From contig NZ_FQUL01000001.1 of the NCBI RefSeq assembly GCF_900128965.1, forward strand, positions 1 through 47,396: 47,396 bases of DNA. The letters are read 5' to 3'. The position numbers were made by a program, and so were the translations under genes. Source of the DNA: Ferrithrix thermotolerans DSM 19514 (GTDB lineage Bacteria > Actinomycetota > Acidimicrobiia > Acidimicrobiales > Acidimicrobiaceae). This document shows positions 27,559 through 37,036 of this stretch, piece after piece; positions within the stretch are counted from its first letter, which is position 1; the number at the start of each line of letters is the position of its first letter. Under the pieces are notes generated by a model. It did not search any database and was not told the origin of the DNA. It saw nothing but the letters and a program-made list of their open reading frames with translations.

Positions 27559-28492
27559 CGAAGCCCTCACCTACGTATCTCACAAAGATATCTTCGAGGG
27601 TGCGTCCGCTGAATCGCAGACCCGAGACAGTAACACCCTCGGTCACCAGTCGATAGTTTAGTTTTCCAGCAAAGTCGTCGTCTTGACCGACGGCTAACCT
27701 TATTGTCGAGCTATCGGGACCCACAAACACTGAAAGGTCTGGGTACCAAGCCCCGATCAGATCCCTAGCTCGCTCAGGACTGTCCACGACAACCTCTAGG
27801 TACCCTACTTGGTCCTCCTTCAGAGTCTCCATTGGACCAGATTTGATAATCCTTCCTTGGGACATAAGGGCGACATCTGTACATATTTGATCGACCTCTG
27901 ACAGCAGGTGCGAGGACAAAAAGATAGTGGAGCCTTCCTTTGCGAGGTTGACAACTATCTCTCGGACCTCTCGCATACCAGCTGGATCGAGTCCATTGGT
28001 CGGTTCGTCAAGGATATATAGCTCGCGCGGAAGAGCCACGGCCCACGCCAAGGAGAGCCTCTGTTTCATTCCCAGAGAGTATCTCTTAGCGCTTAGGTTT
28101 GCTACCTTTGCAAGTCCTACCCTTTCCAGGGCAGACATCGCCAATCTGTCCGCCTCAGCACCGGTAACATGAGCCGCAGCAAGCAGTCTTTTCACGTTTT
28201 GCAGGCCACTTAGATAGGGTACAAAACCCGGACCTTCGATCATGGCACCCACCTTAGGGAGAACCTCTCTAAGACCACGAGGAACTTCTCTAGATAGAAC
28301 TCTTGCCGAACCAGAGTCTGGAAAAATAAGACCTAACAACATACGAATGGTCGTCGTCTTACCCGCACCATTTGGACCCAAAAAGCCAAAGATCGACCCC
28401 TTTGGCACTGAGAGTGATATGGCATCAACAGCAACTTTTTGCTTGAAGCGCTTTGATAGAGAATCAATCTCAATTACGTAGTCGTCTGCCAT
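27548..28492 (-). CDS. ABC transporter ATP-binding protein (ABC-2 exporter type)
   Basis: 314 residues: Walker A GFLGPNGAGKTTTIRMLLGL, signature YSLGMKQRLSLAWAVAL (SLGMKQR), Walker B LYILDEPTNGLDPAG and an H-loop SSHLLSE, then a C-terminal ~80-residue regulatory part. Same strand and overlapping with the permease gene. Transported substrate unknown; the pair resembles the DrrA/CcmA-like exporters. Confidence 0.92.
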   Translation of the reverse strand: MADDYVIEIDSLSKRFKQKVAVDAISLSVPKGSIFGFLGPNGAGKTTTIRMLLGLIFPDSGSARVLSREVPRGLREVLPKVGAMIEGPGFVPYLSGLQNVKRLLAAAHVTGAEADRLAMSALERVGLAKVANLSAKRYSLGMKQRLSLAWAVALPRELYILDEPTNGLDPAGMREVREIVVNLAKEGSTIFLSSHLLSEVDQICTDVALMSQGRIIKSGPMETLKEDQVGYLEVVVDSPERARDLIGAWYPDLSVFVGPDSSTIRLAVGQDDDFAGKLNYRLVTEGVTVSGLRFSGRTLEDIFVRYVGEGFDVS

Positions 28493-28598
28493 AGCTTTAC
28501 TTGATCATCTCCCTCACCTTTTACCTTTACGAAGGTCCTCTACAACCAGACCCCACCAGAACAACCGCAATAAGAGGGAGTCGGCATACTAGCCAGTC

Positions 28599-29756
28599 TT
28601 ACCCCTGATATCCCATCGTCGCATCTATAGCTAGCTGGTTCAGAGTTACAGCACCCGCCACTATCTGACCATTAGGAAGAACCATCACATTGAACAGCGG
28701 AGTCGACAGCACCTTGCCTTCTCCGAAAGGCGTTTGGTAAGAGGTGAAAACCTGTGTAAAGAGGGCACGGTACTTAGATCCTGCCTCCGCTTGGAGGCTC
28801 TGGAAGGCACCCGGGGCGCTGACAACAACGGAGGTTAGTCCACTTCCAAATAACTTTGGCCTTTCTGCACCCTTTGAAGACAAAAATCTCTCGGTCATCT
28901 GAGATCCCAGCTGCTTCTTACTCAAAGTAGCAGGTGACTCGGTCGCAGTACTATTTCGTTCAGGGAAGGTTAGAACCTTTGTGGTGACCTTAGCTCCCTC
29001 AGGAGGAGTAAAGCTGAACACTGAAGCGGAGGGGGTTGAAAATGATATTGTGGAGAACTCAGACGAGAGCACCGGAACTGAGCTGCTCGTTGATATGACA
29101 TCTACGCCCACTACTCGCCAGTTATTTGCATCGACATAGATGTTGATCGTCCGAACCAAAGAAGAGGAGTCAAGTGGCTGAAGCTGTAAGTCGTACACGG
29201 GCTGACCGCCCACGTAGTTGTTTTGACCGATCGATACATTTACATACGGGCTGAGATTAGCGAGCAAATCTTTCGCAATCACAGCAGGATCTAGCTTTGT
29301 AGGCGAATAATCTTTGGGAACTGAGTCCTCTGTAGGTTGGGAGCCGCTAGCAATCAGGTGAACCGCACTCATTGTGGAGGAGTCCCACAGCCAAGCGTTT
29401 GGACCGTTCACATATAAATCACGTTCTGAAGTGGAGTTGAGCAGCTGGGCCCTCAGCTGATCCTTTACGCCACGCCAGAGGTTCACGGTTGCGGTGCCCT
29501 GCGGCAGCGTAACGCCTGGGAGAGCTGAACTTGCAAGGGATGACACAGATCCAAAAAGGTTAGAGGTAACAACAAGAGTACCCGAAAAAGGAGTGGGCTT
29601 CGCCGACAACATGTTCTGAACTAGCTGTACCCTAGAGACAACGGGCAGAGTGGGATCCTGAGCGCTAGCAAGAGACGGGGTGACCAACGCAGCCCCTAGA
29701 CTTGCAACTCCGATACCAGCTGGGACTATCACCCTTAACGACTTACGAGCTTTCAT
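28599..29756 (-). CDS. Secreted LolA/RseB-like lipoprotein-carrier-fold protein
   Basis: 385 residues with a clear signal peptide (MKARKSLRVIVPAGIGVASL to SLASA). The mature region has FSGTLVVTSNLFG, NLWRGVKDQLRAQLL, NAWLWDSSTMSAVHL and VYDLQLQPLDSSSLVRTINI, NWRVVGVDV, like the DUF2092/LolA/RseB beta-sheet fold seen in actinobacterial sigma regulators. It ends with a C-terminal ~140-residue part on its own. It lies directly downstream of the ABC genes on the same strand and divergent from a sigma factor, so a regulatory link is possible but unproven. SD GAGGG lies close upstream. Confidence 0.68.
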   Translation of the reverse strand: MKARKSLRVIVPAGIGVASLGAALVTPSLASAQDPTLPVVSRVQLVQNMLSAKPTPFSGTLVVTSNLFGSVSSLASSALPGVTLPQGTATVNLWRGVKDQLRAQLLNSTSERDLYVNGPNAWLWDSSTMSAVHLIASGSQPTEDSVPKDYSPTKLDPAVIAKDLLANLSPYVNVSIGQNNYVGGQPVYDLQLQPLDSSSLVRTINIYVDANNWRVVGVDVISTSSSVPVLSSEFSTISFSTPSASVFSFTPPEGAKVTTKVLTFPERNSTATESPATLSKKQLGSQMTERFLSSKGAERPKLFGSGLTSVVVSAPGAFQSLQAEAGSKYRALFTQVFTSYQTPFGEGKVLSTPLFNVMVLPNGQIVAGAVTLNQLAIDATMGYQG

Positions 29757-30045
29757 AAACCTAAACCCTCTTTACACTCTCTCACGTGAAGATTTCAACC
29801 TTATCTGGCAAAACCCTGCAACGACATAATTCCGTTATATCTTTTACATTCTAATCTAACAGTACGAGATGCCACTAAATTTCCGTCGCCATGATTGGTC
29901 TCGGAAATGACTCATAAGCTTCTCAAGTTCTCCTTAGTTACGAGTCGACATAATTGGCAGGAAATTAATCCTCTAGTTGGAAGTTCTAGATCACATATGT
30001 GTTATACTAGTGCGTCACGTTTTAGAGGAAGATGGCGAGAAAGTA

Positions 30046-30975
30046 ATGGCATCGAGAAAGAGTTCAGAAGAGAAGAAGATGATAAAAGAAGCTACAGAAA
30101 CCAAGACAAGGCGCAGGAAGTCGCAGACGGATCTCGAGACCGCTCTCGCTTCGGTAGGACTTGGTGCTGACTCTGTTCGACTGTTTCTTGATGATCTTGC
30201 GAAACACCCTCTACCTTCCGCAAGTGAACAGGTAGAACTGGCCAAGCGAGTACGCGAAGGTGACGAAGCCGCCAAGGCTGAAATGGTAGCAGCAAACCTT
30301 CGCTTGGTAGTACACTGGGCTCGTCGATATCAGGATCGTGGAGTTGAACTTTCGGATCTGATTCAGGAGGGAACCTTCGGTCTGATCCGCGCAGTAGAGA
30401 AGTTCGACTGGAGAAGAGGGTTTAAGTTCTCCACGTACGCAACTTGGTGGGTACGACAGTCGCTTCAAAGAGCTGTTCACAATCACGGTCAGGCGATACG
30501 CCTTCCGATGGAAGCTGCTGAGAGATCTCGGCGTGTCGATAATGTAACGCGCGAGTTAGCATCTGACCTCGGAAGAGCTCCCTCTGAAGAAGAAATAGCG
30601 GAAGCTTCAAATCTGTCTTATTCGCAGCTGTCTGATGTTCGCCATGCAGCCAGAGTGGTAGCTAGTTTAGACCAGGCAGTCGGTCCCGAGGGTGAGACGT
30701 CGCTAGGCGATCTAGTCGTGGGATCGGACACGAACTTTGAAGACACCGTTGATGAAGGTCTGGCCAGGGAGCAACTAAGACGAGCTGTAGAGGAGCTAGA
30801 TCCACTGGAAAGGGCTGTAGTTACACTCCGGTTTGGATTAAATGGAGATCGACCTGCTTCACTGGAGGCAACCGCAAGAATGCTAGGCATCGGACCGCGT
30901 AGAGCTCGTCGTCTAGAAGCCTCCGCTCTCGATCGCCTCGCCGATCACCCAGGACTAAAGGCCCCAGCGGCCTAA
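30046..30975 (+). CDS. Group 2 RNA polymerase sigma-70 factor
   Basis: 309 residues from ATG 30046 ([11 protein letters not shown]); an earlier TTG start at 29977 would add a hydrophobic stretch that does not belong to the family. The N-terminus is basic. Region 1.2 [20 protein letters not shown], region 2 [20 protein letters not shown] and [37 protein letters not shown], region 3, and region 4 [20 protein letters not shown]...[20 protein letters not shown] are all present. Lacks region 1.1, which points to a stationary-phase/stress (group 2) sigma rather than the housekeeping one. A TATACT (30003-30008) is a possible -10 with an imperfect TTGGAA (29977-29982). Confidence 0.9.
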   Translation: MASRKSSEEKKMIKEATETKTRRRKSQTDLETALASVGLGADSVRLFLDDLAKHPLPSASEQVELAKRVREGDEAAKAEMVAANLRLVVHWARRYQDRGVELSDLIQEGTFGLIRAVEKFDWRRGFKFSTYATWWVRQSLQRAVHNHGQAIRLPMEAAERSRRVDNVTRELASDLGRAPSEEEIAEASNLSYSQLSDVRHAARVVASLDQAVGPEGETSLGDLVVGSDTNFEDTVDEGLAREQLRRAVEELDPLERAVVTLRFGLNGDRPASLEATARMLGIGPRRARRLEASALDRLADHPGLKAPAA

Positions 30976-31013
30976 TCGCCAAATAATCCAGTCAATAAAC
31001 TCTACTCTTTACC

Positions 31014-31045
31014 GGACGCTTATGGGTCCACTACCATAAGCGTCC
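31014..31045 (+). terminator. Perfect 12-bp hairpin downstream of the sigma factor gene
   Basis: GGACGCTTATGG (31014-31025) pairs perfectly with CCATAAGCGTCC (31034-31045) around an 8-base loop. It lies 39 bases after the sigma stop codon. No T-run follows, so termination may be partly Rho-dependent or bidirectional. Confidence 0.7.
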
Positions 31046-31055
31046 TGCTCATTAT

Positions 31056-31081
31056 CTTTACAGTTTGGCTCGACTGTAAAG
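31056..31081. repeat. Second inverted repeat after the sigma terminator
   Basis: CTTTACAG (31056-31063) and CTGTAAAG (31074-31081) form an 8-bp stem with a 10-base loop, 10 bases after the first hairpin. Could be part of a tandem terminator or an operator. Confidence 0.4.
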
Positions 31082-31556
31082 ACGGTCGCCTAGGATAGCT
31101 ATGTTAGGGTCATGAACTCTAAAGCCGAGCCACTAACTCCTCTTGCACCCCATTCATCAAGGCTGGTAGGTCTAACAAAGTGGTCGAAGTCCAACTTGAG
31201 TTAATGATCTGAGTTCTAAAACAGGTAACCGAGGTCGACCATGAAGTACTTCGGGTCTAGGTAAGTCGAAACAGATCGGCCTCGGGTGACTTCACGAGCA
31301 GTACGTATCTCCCATCTCAGAGATGCCATGCGTGCCACCCCACCTAGTTACAGACTCTTATGCATCGATAACCCTACGGGTCAATAACTTTGATCCAGCG
31401 AGATGATCGATACAGCATCGGAGACGGAGAATTCGTCGACAGGATCAGCCGTACAGGCGTTTAGGAGGACCATGAGTATTCCCTAAGAAACTCTTTTCAC
31501 GGTTCAACTTACTTTATCGAATAAAGCTACAATGAGGTGTATTAGAGGAGGTGGAA
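31082..31556. other. Intergenic region with NfeD-slipin promoter candidate
   Basis: About 475 bases without a gene. Just before NfeD, TACAAT (31528-31533) is a plausible -10 with TTCAAC (31503-31508) as a poorly spaced -35. No RNA gene recognised. Confidence 0.4.
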
Positions 31557-32033
31557 ATGTTACTACTAGCCGCCCTCATTGTTGTCTTATACGTCTTTGC
31601 CTTTGTTATGACCCATAAGGGTCATCACGGCATCATTCTCGCAGGTATTTCGCTTGCTGGAGCTCTCCTTCTAACGATTGAGATCGCCACGGCTAGTCCG
31701 TCTTCGTTTGGAGTTCTAAAGGTTGTAGCTCCACTGGCGTTCTTGGTTTTTGCTGGTGTCCTTGGGATCAGAACAATAGCTTCGGTCCGAAAGCTCTCTG
31801 CGAGAGCGCCATACTCTTCCCCAAACATACAACTCTACGGGGCCCAAGGGATAGCCAAGACAGACCTCGCACCGAACGGAGTCGTAACTCTAAATGGGGA
31901 AAGCTGGAGTGCAACGTCACTAGATCGACCGATTAAAAAGGGGGCCACGGTGCATGTAGCCGAGGTCCAGGGTCTTCGTCTGGTCGTCTGGTCAGAGGAT
32001 CCCGAATGTGTAGAACCGGAGAGTAGGAAATGA
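31557..32033 (+). CDS. nfeD: NfeD-family membrane protein (short NfeD1b type)
   Basis: 158 residues. ATG 31557 is chosen over GTG 31551 because GAGGAGG (31545-31551) forms an ideal ribosome site for it and the GTG lies within that site. Three hydrophobic helices come first (LLLAALIVVLYVFAFVMTHK; IILAGISLAGALLLTIEI; VVAPLAFLVFAGVLGI), then an OB-fold: YGAQGIAKTDLAPNGVVTLN, GESWSATSLDRPIKKGATVH. NfeD partners slipin/SPFH proteins in membrane microdomains. It lacks the ClpP-like N-terminal protease of long NfeD. ATGA overlap with the slipin gene. Confidence 0.85.
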   Translation: MLLLAALIVVLYVFAFVMTHKGHHGIILAGISLAGALLLTIEIATASPSSFGVLKVVAPLAFLVFAGVLGIRTIASVRKLSARAPYSSPNIQLYGAQGIAKTDLAPNGVVTLNGESWSATSLDRPIKKGATVHVAEVQGLRLVVWSEDPECVEPESRK

Positions 32034-32989
32034 TTGGTTCAGTAGTTGTAGTGCTAGTAGTAGTGGTAGCCTTAGTCTTCGGCTTGCTTCGGTCGGTCAG
32101 GATAGTGCCGGAGTTTCAACGTCTTGTGGTGTTTCGATTAGGACGCATCCAGGGCAACAAAGGTCCCGGTCTAATACTGGTCAATCCCCTAACGGATAAG
32201 GTCAACATAGTGGATCTTCGAGAACAGTACCTTGAGATACCACATCAGATCGCCATAACCAAAGATAACGCTCCAATATCGATCGACTTCATCATGTTTT
32301 ACAAGGTCATAGACCCCACCATGTCGGTCGTGCAGGTAAGGGACTTCTCCGGAGCAGCGCTGAATATCGCTGCTACCACGCTGCGGAGCGTCGTAGGAGA
32401 CATGTCATTAGATGACGTACTGTCAAAGAGAGAGGAGATGAACGGCTTCCTGCGGGTAAGGCTGGATGAGGTAACTGAACGCTGGGGAGTCAAGGTAACC
32501 AACGTAGAGGTTAGGGAGATCAACCCTCCGCCGCAGGTTCAAGAGGCTATGACTCGTCAAATGTCGGCCGAAAGGACCCGAAGAGCCGCAGTTACCGAGG
32601 CGGAGGGGCAAAAAAGGGCTGCGATCACCGTCGCTGAGGGTCAACAACAGGCCATGATTTTACAGGCTGAAGGGCAGAAGCAGGCTGCTGTACTTGCGGC
32701 TGAAGGAGAACGTCAGGCTGCAGTTCTAAAAGCCCAGGGCCTCTCAGATGCGCTCGCAACGGTTACCGGAGTAGCACGAGAGATCGACTCAAATACGATG
32801 CTCTTCCAGTACCTTGATGCGCTGCGACAGCTGGCTGCATCGCCAGCAACCAAGTTCGTACTCCCCATGGAACTTACAAACTTGCTCTCTGGCGTCAGAC
32901 AGGCAGCTGAAGCGTTAACAGGCACAAGTCCTACAAGGTCAGCGGTCAGCACTAACGGGAAGAGTGCGACTACTCAAAGTCAAGGGTGA
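32030..32989 (+). CDS. Slipin/SPFH (band 7) protein
   Basis: 319 residues. N-terminal hydrophobic anchor VVVLVVVVALVFGLL, then RIVPEFQRLVVFRLGRIQGN, GLILVNPLTDKVNIVDLREQ, VDLREQYLEIPHQIAITKDN (SPFH core), then AMTRQMSAERTRRA and a long coiled tail with four or more repeated AEGQ(K)QA(A)V/I units. SPFH proteins form membrane-associated cages; together with NfeD they are thought to organise membrane microdomains and control membrane protease. Overlaps nfeD by 4 bases. Confidence 0.9.
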   Translation: MIGSVVVVLVVVVALVFGLLRSVRIVPEFQRLVVFRLGRIQGNKGPGLILVNPLTDKVNIVDLREQYLEIPHQIAITKDNAPISIDFIMFYKVIDPTMSVVQVRDFSGAALNIAATTLRSVVGDMSLDDVLSKREEMNGFLRVRLDEVTERWGVKVTNVEVREINPPPQVQEAMTRQMSAERTRRAAVTEAEGQKRAAITVAEGQQQAMILQAEGQKQAAVLAAEGERQAAVLKAQGLSDALATVTGVAREIDSNTMLFQYLDALRQLAASPATKFVLPMELTNLLSGVRQAAEALTGTSPTRSAVSTNGKSATTQSQG

Positions 32990-33036
32990 CCGATAACGTA
33001 GAAGTAGAGGACCTTTCCTCAGACTCACTATAGATG

Positions 33037-33072
33037 CTCGGCCTCCGTAGATAGACTACGACGGAGGCCGAG
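33037..33072. terminator. Bidirectional terminator hairpin
   Basis: CTCGGCCTCCGT (33037-33048) pairs perfectly with ACGGAGGCCGAG (33061-33072) with a 12-base loop. It sits between the convergent slipin and small secreted-protein genes. Confidence 0.75.
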
Positions 33073-33089
33073 GGTAATGAGGTAGATCT

Positions 33090-33503
33090 CTAGCAGGGAC
33101 CGTGGCTTAGTACAAACTGACCATTTCCACTTATCCACTGAGGCGATATAAATGCAGTAGCACTTGTCACGGTCTCACCCAGGTACATCGTGGTATCGTA
33201 GTGTGCAGTCGAGCCCGTAACGTTGGTCAGAGGAATTTGTATAGTATTTGTATAGTCCCAGGTAACTGTTATGTAACTAGGAGCGGTCACCCCCTTTAGT
33301 TGGTTTATAATAAAGCCCCACTGCGAAGAGTCGCAGCTATAACCTCCAGGTTCTATAGACGCTTCCTTGACGTTGATCAATGTACCTGAAGATCCCCCAC
33401 CAAAGATCACTCCAGCACTTGCCACTTGCGGCGTAACCAGCAGTGCAAGAGTTCCAAGTGCTGCGGTAGCTCCCGCAACCTTCGCTGTTGTCAAAATTTT
33501 CAT
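33090..33503 (-). CDS. Small secreted protein of unknown family
   Basis: 137 residues with a signal peptide MKILTTAKVAGATAALGTLA...VASA and a mature part of ~108 residues with two Cys (SCDSS, HGPC), probably one disulfide. The strand-like SYITVTWDYTNTIQIPLTN then HYDTTMYLGETVTSA suggests an Ig-like beta sandwich. GGAGG lies just before ATG. Preceded by an operator-like palindrome and direct repeats at 33522-33556. No family recognised. Confidence 0.68.
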   Translation of the reverse strand: MKILTTAKVAGATAALGTLALLVTPQVASAGVIFGGGSSGTLINVKEASIEPGGYSCDSSQWGFIINQLKGVTAPSYITVTWDYTNTIQIPLTNVTGSTAHYDTTMYLGETVTSATAFISPQWISGNGQFVLSHGPC

Positions 33504-33521
33504 TATGCCTCCTATAAAATC

Positions 33522-33556
33522 TCACTCTTAGTAAGAGTATCATCACTCTTAGTTAG
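33522..33556 (-). promoter_or_regulatory. Palindrome and 21-bp-spaced direct repeats upstream of the small secreted-protein gene
   Basis: ACTCTTAGTAAGAGT (33524-33538) is a perfect 15-bp palindrome. The 11-base sequence TCACTCTTAGT occurs at 33522-33532 and again at 33543-33553, start to start 21 bases, i.e. two helical turns. Located 19 bases upstream of the ATG at 33503, overlapping the expected promoter. Reads like a regulator binding site. Confidence 0.5.
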
Positions 33557-33612
33557 CTTATGACGTAATACTTTAATAGGAAGCGATGTAGGTATTAGAT
33601 TCAGTGCAATGA

Positions 33613-34707
33613 CTATAGCGACTTTAGACCAGCTCCGGTCAGTACAACAACCGTTGTATCGCTTGGGCCGTCAGAGTCTCTGAGTTGAAGGTATCCCGCA
33701 TAGCTTGCTGCTGCCGTGGGCTCTACGTCAACTCCAGCACTTAGAAGCTTACTATGAGCATCTCTTATCATCTTTTCCGAGACCACTACAACGTCTCCGT
33801 CATTTTTCAACAACAAAGAAGCTATCTGAGAACCACGAGGCGGGGACGGTATAGCTATTCCTTCTGCGATGGTTGATCCAGAGTCTAAATCTCTCTGAGT
33901 CAACCGGTCAGAGTGAACAAGTCGATAGATGGGGTCACAACTCGCCGCTTGGACCGCTATCAACTTTGGAGGATTCGATATCACACCTAGCTCCATGAGG
34001 TCGGCGACTGCCTCATATGCTCCTAGCACGAGTGTTCCATTGCCCAAGGGTACCACTATATTTTTCGGAACATCATCTCGAAGTTGTTCAATGATCTCAT
34101 AAAACAAGGTCTTCACTCCATGGGTGAAAAATGGGTTGTAGATGTGACTGGCGTAAAACGTGTCTTTTTCCGTCTCAAGATACTCCATCACAGTCCTGGA
34201 GGCGAAATCCCTGTCTCCACCTCTATGCACCTTGGCACCGAAGAGTTCCAACTGTCGCACCTTTTTGTCAGAGGTCGTCTCAGGGACAAATACATGAGCC
34301 AACATCTCGGCCCTGCGGGCGTAAGCAGCGACGGATACACCGGCGTTCCCGCTACTATCGATCGCCAAAGAGGTGACTCCCAGTGCCTTTGCGGTCGCGA
34401 CCAACAAAGCAGCTCCACGGTCTTTGTACGAAAGGGTCGGCTGTAGAAAGTCAAGCTTTAGATACCCGCCAGTTTTATCTCGCACAAGTGGAGTCATGCC
34501 CTCCCCCATAGATACGCTCTTTAAGAGATCGACTCCTCCAAAAAGAGGTAGCATCTTGGCGTACCTAACAAGCGACCAGGGAAGTGAGTAGGTATCAAAG
34601 GTTTTTTCGTACGGTTTGAGATCAAAGAGTCCACCACACGAACAACTAAATAGATGGCTCGTTATCTCGTAGTCCCTACCACAAGATGTACACCTGTAGC
34701 TAAACAT
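33613..34707 (-). CDS. thrC: Threonine synthase
   Basis: 364 residues. A zinc-ribbon-like N-terminus (CTSCGRDYEI, SCSCGG) then MGEGMTPLVRDKTGGYLKLD, PTLSYKDRGAALLVATAKAL with the PLP Lys in SYKDRG, DSSGNAGVSVAAYARRAEML, GAKVHRGGDRDFASR and PLGNGTLVLGAYEAVADLME. The enzyme makes threonine from O-phosphohomoserine. An N-terminal Cys pair is common in the family. Its 5' region holds GGAG 9 bases before ATG. Confidence 0.88.
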   Translation of the reverse strand: MFSYRCTSCGRDYEITSHLFSCSCGGLFDLKPYEKTFDTYSLPWSLVRYAKMLPLFGGVDLLKSVSMGEGMTPLVRDKTGGYLKLDFLQPTLSYKDRGAALLVATAKALGVTSLAIDSSGNAGVSVAAYARRAEMLAHVFVPETTSDKKVRQLELFGAKVHRGGDRDFASRTVMEYLETEKDTFYASHIYNPFFTHGVKTLFYEIIEQLRDDVPKNIVVPLGNGTLVLGAYEAVADLMELGVISNPPKLIAVQAASCDPIYRLVHSDRLTQRDLDSGSTIAEGIAIPSPPRGSQIASLLLKNDGDVVVVSEKMIRDAHSKLLSAGVDVEPTAAASYAGYLQLRDSDGPSDTTVVVLTGAGLKSL

Positions 34708-35227
34708 CTATGGGCTCCCTATACAAATGTCTAAAGCTCAAAAGCCAATCTCGAGGATCCCCTCTCACCTCTAGAGAGGAGGTAACTTACGTCGTAGTAA
34801 TCTCAGATGCCTCTAGAACAACTTTCTCCAAAAAATGCGGATATGATCGCTGCCGTAGATATGCTACCCACGGAATGTAGCACCAAGACCTCCCATACCA
34901 AAGTCACAATACAAACGCTACAGCGCCTTCCCCATCAAAACTTGAGCATCGACTTGCGCAATCACAGTCGTATTTCCTTACGAGTCAAGTAACTCTATAT
35001 GTTTTGTTTTCTTCCTCCCACCACGCCTGTATCCATTGGCAACACTCCAGGGAGTCAACTCGACCCTATGGTAGGTGAACTAGCCTTTAGCATTTCCGAC
35101 CGCCAGAGCTATCAAAGGACCAGATATCTGTGGGACATATCAAAATAAACGAACTTGATCGGTTCGATCTCCTTATTTGCCGCAAATACCTAACTAAACG
35201 ACAAAGACATTGCGACGTTACTCGTCA
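34708..35227. other. Intergenic region with nothing supported
   Basis: 520 bases between threonine synthase and acyl-CoA ligase. A short plus-strand open frame (34807-34992) has no signature or convincing start. A weak inverted repeat around 34765-34785 (CCTCTC/GAGAGG) may be part of the thrC leader. Nothing else seen. Confidence 0.4.
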
Positions 35228-36985
35228 CTACATAGAAGCTGTTTCAATTATGTAGCGGTGCGCCTCATCCCTCAGCTCACGTTTCAAAACCTTGCCAGCT
35301 GCATTCCTTGGAAGGTCTTTGTCGGTAAAGTAGACGTACTTAGGCACCTTAAACCTAGCCAGGCGCTTGGCGACGTGCTCTTGAATCTCGCTCTGAGTTA
35401 GAGAAAAGTTTGGCTTTGGCTGTATTACCGCACAGACCTCCTCGCCGAGCACCTGATCAGGCAGCCCCACTACGGCCACGTCTGCTACGCCTGGATGTTC
35501 AAAGATTGCTGCTTCTACCTCTACCGAATAGACGTTCTCGCCCCCTCGAATCACCACGTCCTTGGAGCGATCGACGATGTGCAAAAAGTTCTCGTCGTCT
35601 AGGTATGCTATGTCACCGGTCTTTAGCCACCCGTTCTCGAAGGTTTGCTGGGTCTCTTTCTCTTTTTTCCAATACCCTTTGATGACCGTTGGTCCTTTGA
35701 TCCAGAGTTCTCCTACCTCACCTCGAGGAAGATCAAGGCCCAACGGATCAACTATTCTCAGCTCCATAACCGGCATCGGTGGACCGGCTGAGTCCGGCTT
35801 TCGTACGTAATCATCCCCAACGTTTAAGGTGACGATGGCCGCAGTCTCGGTTAGCCCGTATCCATTTGTTGGTGCAGAGGTAGGAAAGTACTCCTTGATC
35901 TTACGCACCAACTCAGGCGCCGACGGTGCACCCCCATAGCCGATACCTTGCACCGAAGAGGTATCGTAGCTATGAAAGTCTGGGTGGTTGATCACCTGCC
36001 ATACCATCGCTGGCACTCCTCCAAAGGTGGTCACCCTCTCCTGTTCGATGATCTCTAAAGCCTTCCCGGGATCCCACTTGTACATTAGTACGATCTTTGA
36101 CCCAGCGACTGAGTTCGGAATCAGTGTAGCGAAACATCCCGTAGCATGAAAGAGCGGAACGCTTAGTAAGACACAGTTTTGCTCTCCAGAACCACTTCCC
36201 TGATCCTCTCCTTCTACAGAACCGTTCTTTGGATCCGTTCCGCTGAGCATGGACCTGTAAGTAGCCGAAAAAAACGCGTTCATCATGCAGCCGATAATGT
36301 TCCTGTGGCTTATCACCGCCCCCTTGGGTTTTCCTGTAGTGCCCGAGGTATAAAAGATCGCCGCCACGTCATCAGGTTCGATCTCAACACCTTCAGCCTC
36401 CACAGCGGGGCCTTTGATCAAAGTCTCAAATCTGTCGAACTCGACTCCCTGCATCGCCCCTTCGACCTGGTCCTCATTTGTCCTTACGGTGAGAATCTTG
36501 AAAGAGGGATCCATCTCTTTGAGCTCTTCTAGATGGGACGATAGCGCCAGCAGCCGCTCTTGGTCACATATGAGAATTCCAGATTCAGAGTCGATCAAAC
36601 CATAGGTTAGCTCTGAACCACTCCACCATGAGTTGAGCGGCACTGCGATAGCGCCCATCGCAACAATGGCGTAGAAAGCCGCTATCCACTCGGGATAGTT
36701 TCGCATCGCAATGGCAACCCTCGAGCCTTTAACGACACCTTGCTCTCTGAGGTAACGCTGTATTTTGCCAACTATCTCATGAACCTCTCGATAGCTGAGG
36801 CGCTCGTCCTCATAAACCAAGAATGTGCGGTCCCTATGCGCCTTGGTGGAGCGAAAGACTTCATTCAAATTCTTCGGCGCCGTCTTCCAGGACTTTGTCT
36901 CCACTCCTCTTATGTTGACCGTTTCGACTTCAAATGGTCCACCGAGACCTATAAGTTGGCTTAAGACTGTTTTCGAATCCCCCAT
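35228..36985 (-). CDS. Acyl-CoA synthetase (AMP-forming, FadD-like)
   Basis: 585 residues. Adenylation motifs IFYTSGTTGKPKGAVISH, then LSVPLFHATGCFATLI, GGAPSAPELVRKIKE, TNGYGLTETAAIV, GWLKTGDIAYLDDENFLHIV then DRSKDVVIRGGENVYSVEVE and the C-terminal catalytic Lys in RNAAGKVLKREL. Activates a fatty or other carboxylic acid to its CoA thioester through an acyl-AMP. No signal peptide. May feed the WS/DGAT at 42.3 kb; substrate chain length not deducible. Confidence 0.9.
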   Translation of the reverse strand: MGDSKTVLSQLIGLGGPFEVETVNIRGVETKSWKTAPKNLNEVFRSTKAHRDRTFLVYEDERLSYREVHEIVGKIQRYLREQGVVKGSRVAIAMRNYPEWIAAFYAIVAMGAIAVPLNSWWSGSELTYGLIDSESGILICDQERLLALSSHLEELKEMDPSFKILTVRTNEDQVEGAMQGVEFDRFETLIKGPAVEAEGVEIEPDDVAAIFYTSGTTGKPKGAVISHRNIIGCMMNAFFSATYRSMLSGTDPKNGSVEGEDQGSGSGEQNCVLLSVPLFHATGCFATLIPNSVAGSKIVLMYKWDPGKALEIIEQERVTTFGGVPAMVWQVINHPDFHSYDTSSVQGIGYGGAPSAPELVRKIKEYFPTSAPTNGYGLTETAAIVTLNVGDDYVRKPDSAGPPMPVMELRIVDPLGLDLPRGEVGELWIKGPTVIKGYWKKEKETQQTFENGWLKTGDIAYLDDENFLHIVDRSKDVVIRGGENVYSVEVEAAIFEHPGVADVAVVGLPDQVLGEEVCAVIQPKPNFSLTQSEIQEHVAKRLARFKVPKYVYFTDKDLPRNAAGKVLKRELRDEAHRYIIETASM

Positions 36986-37036
36986 AGATATAAGTTACCC
37001 TCTACGGAAGATGAAGTCTAGGCAGCTACAGGAGCG

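Noticed and set aside
34807-34992. Short plus-strand open frame between thrC and the ligase gene
   Set aside because: Best start has no ribosome site at a useful distance and the product has no recognisable motif.
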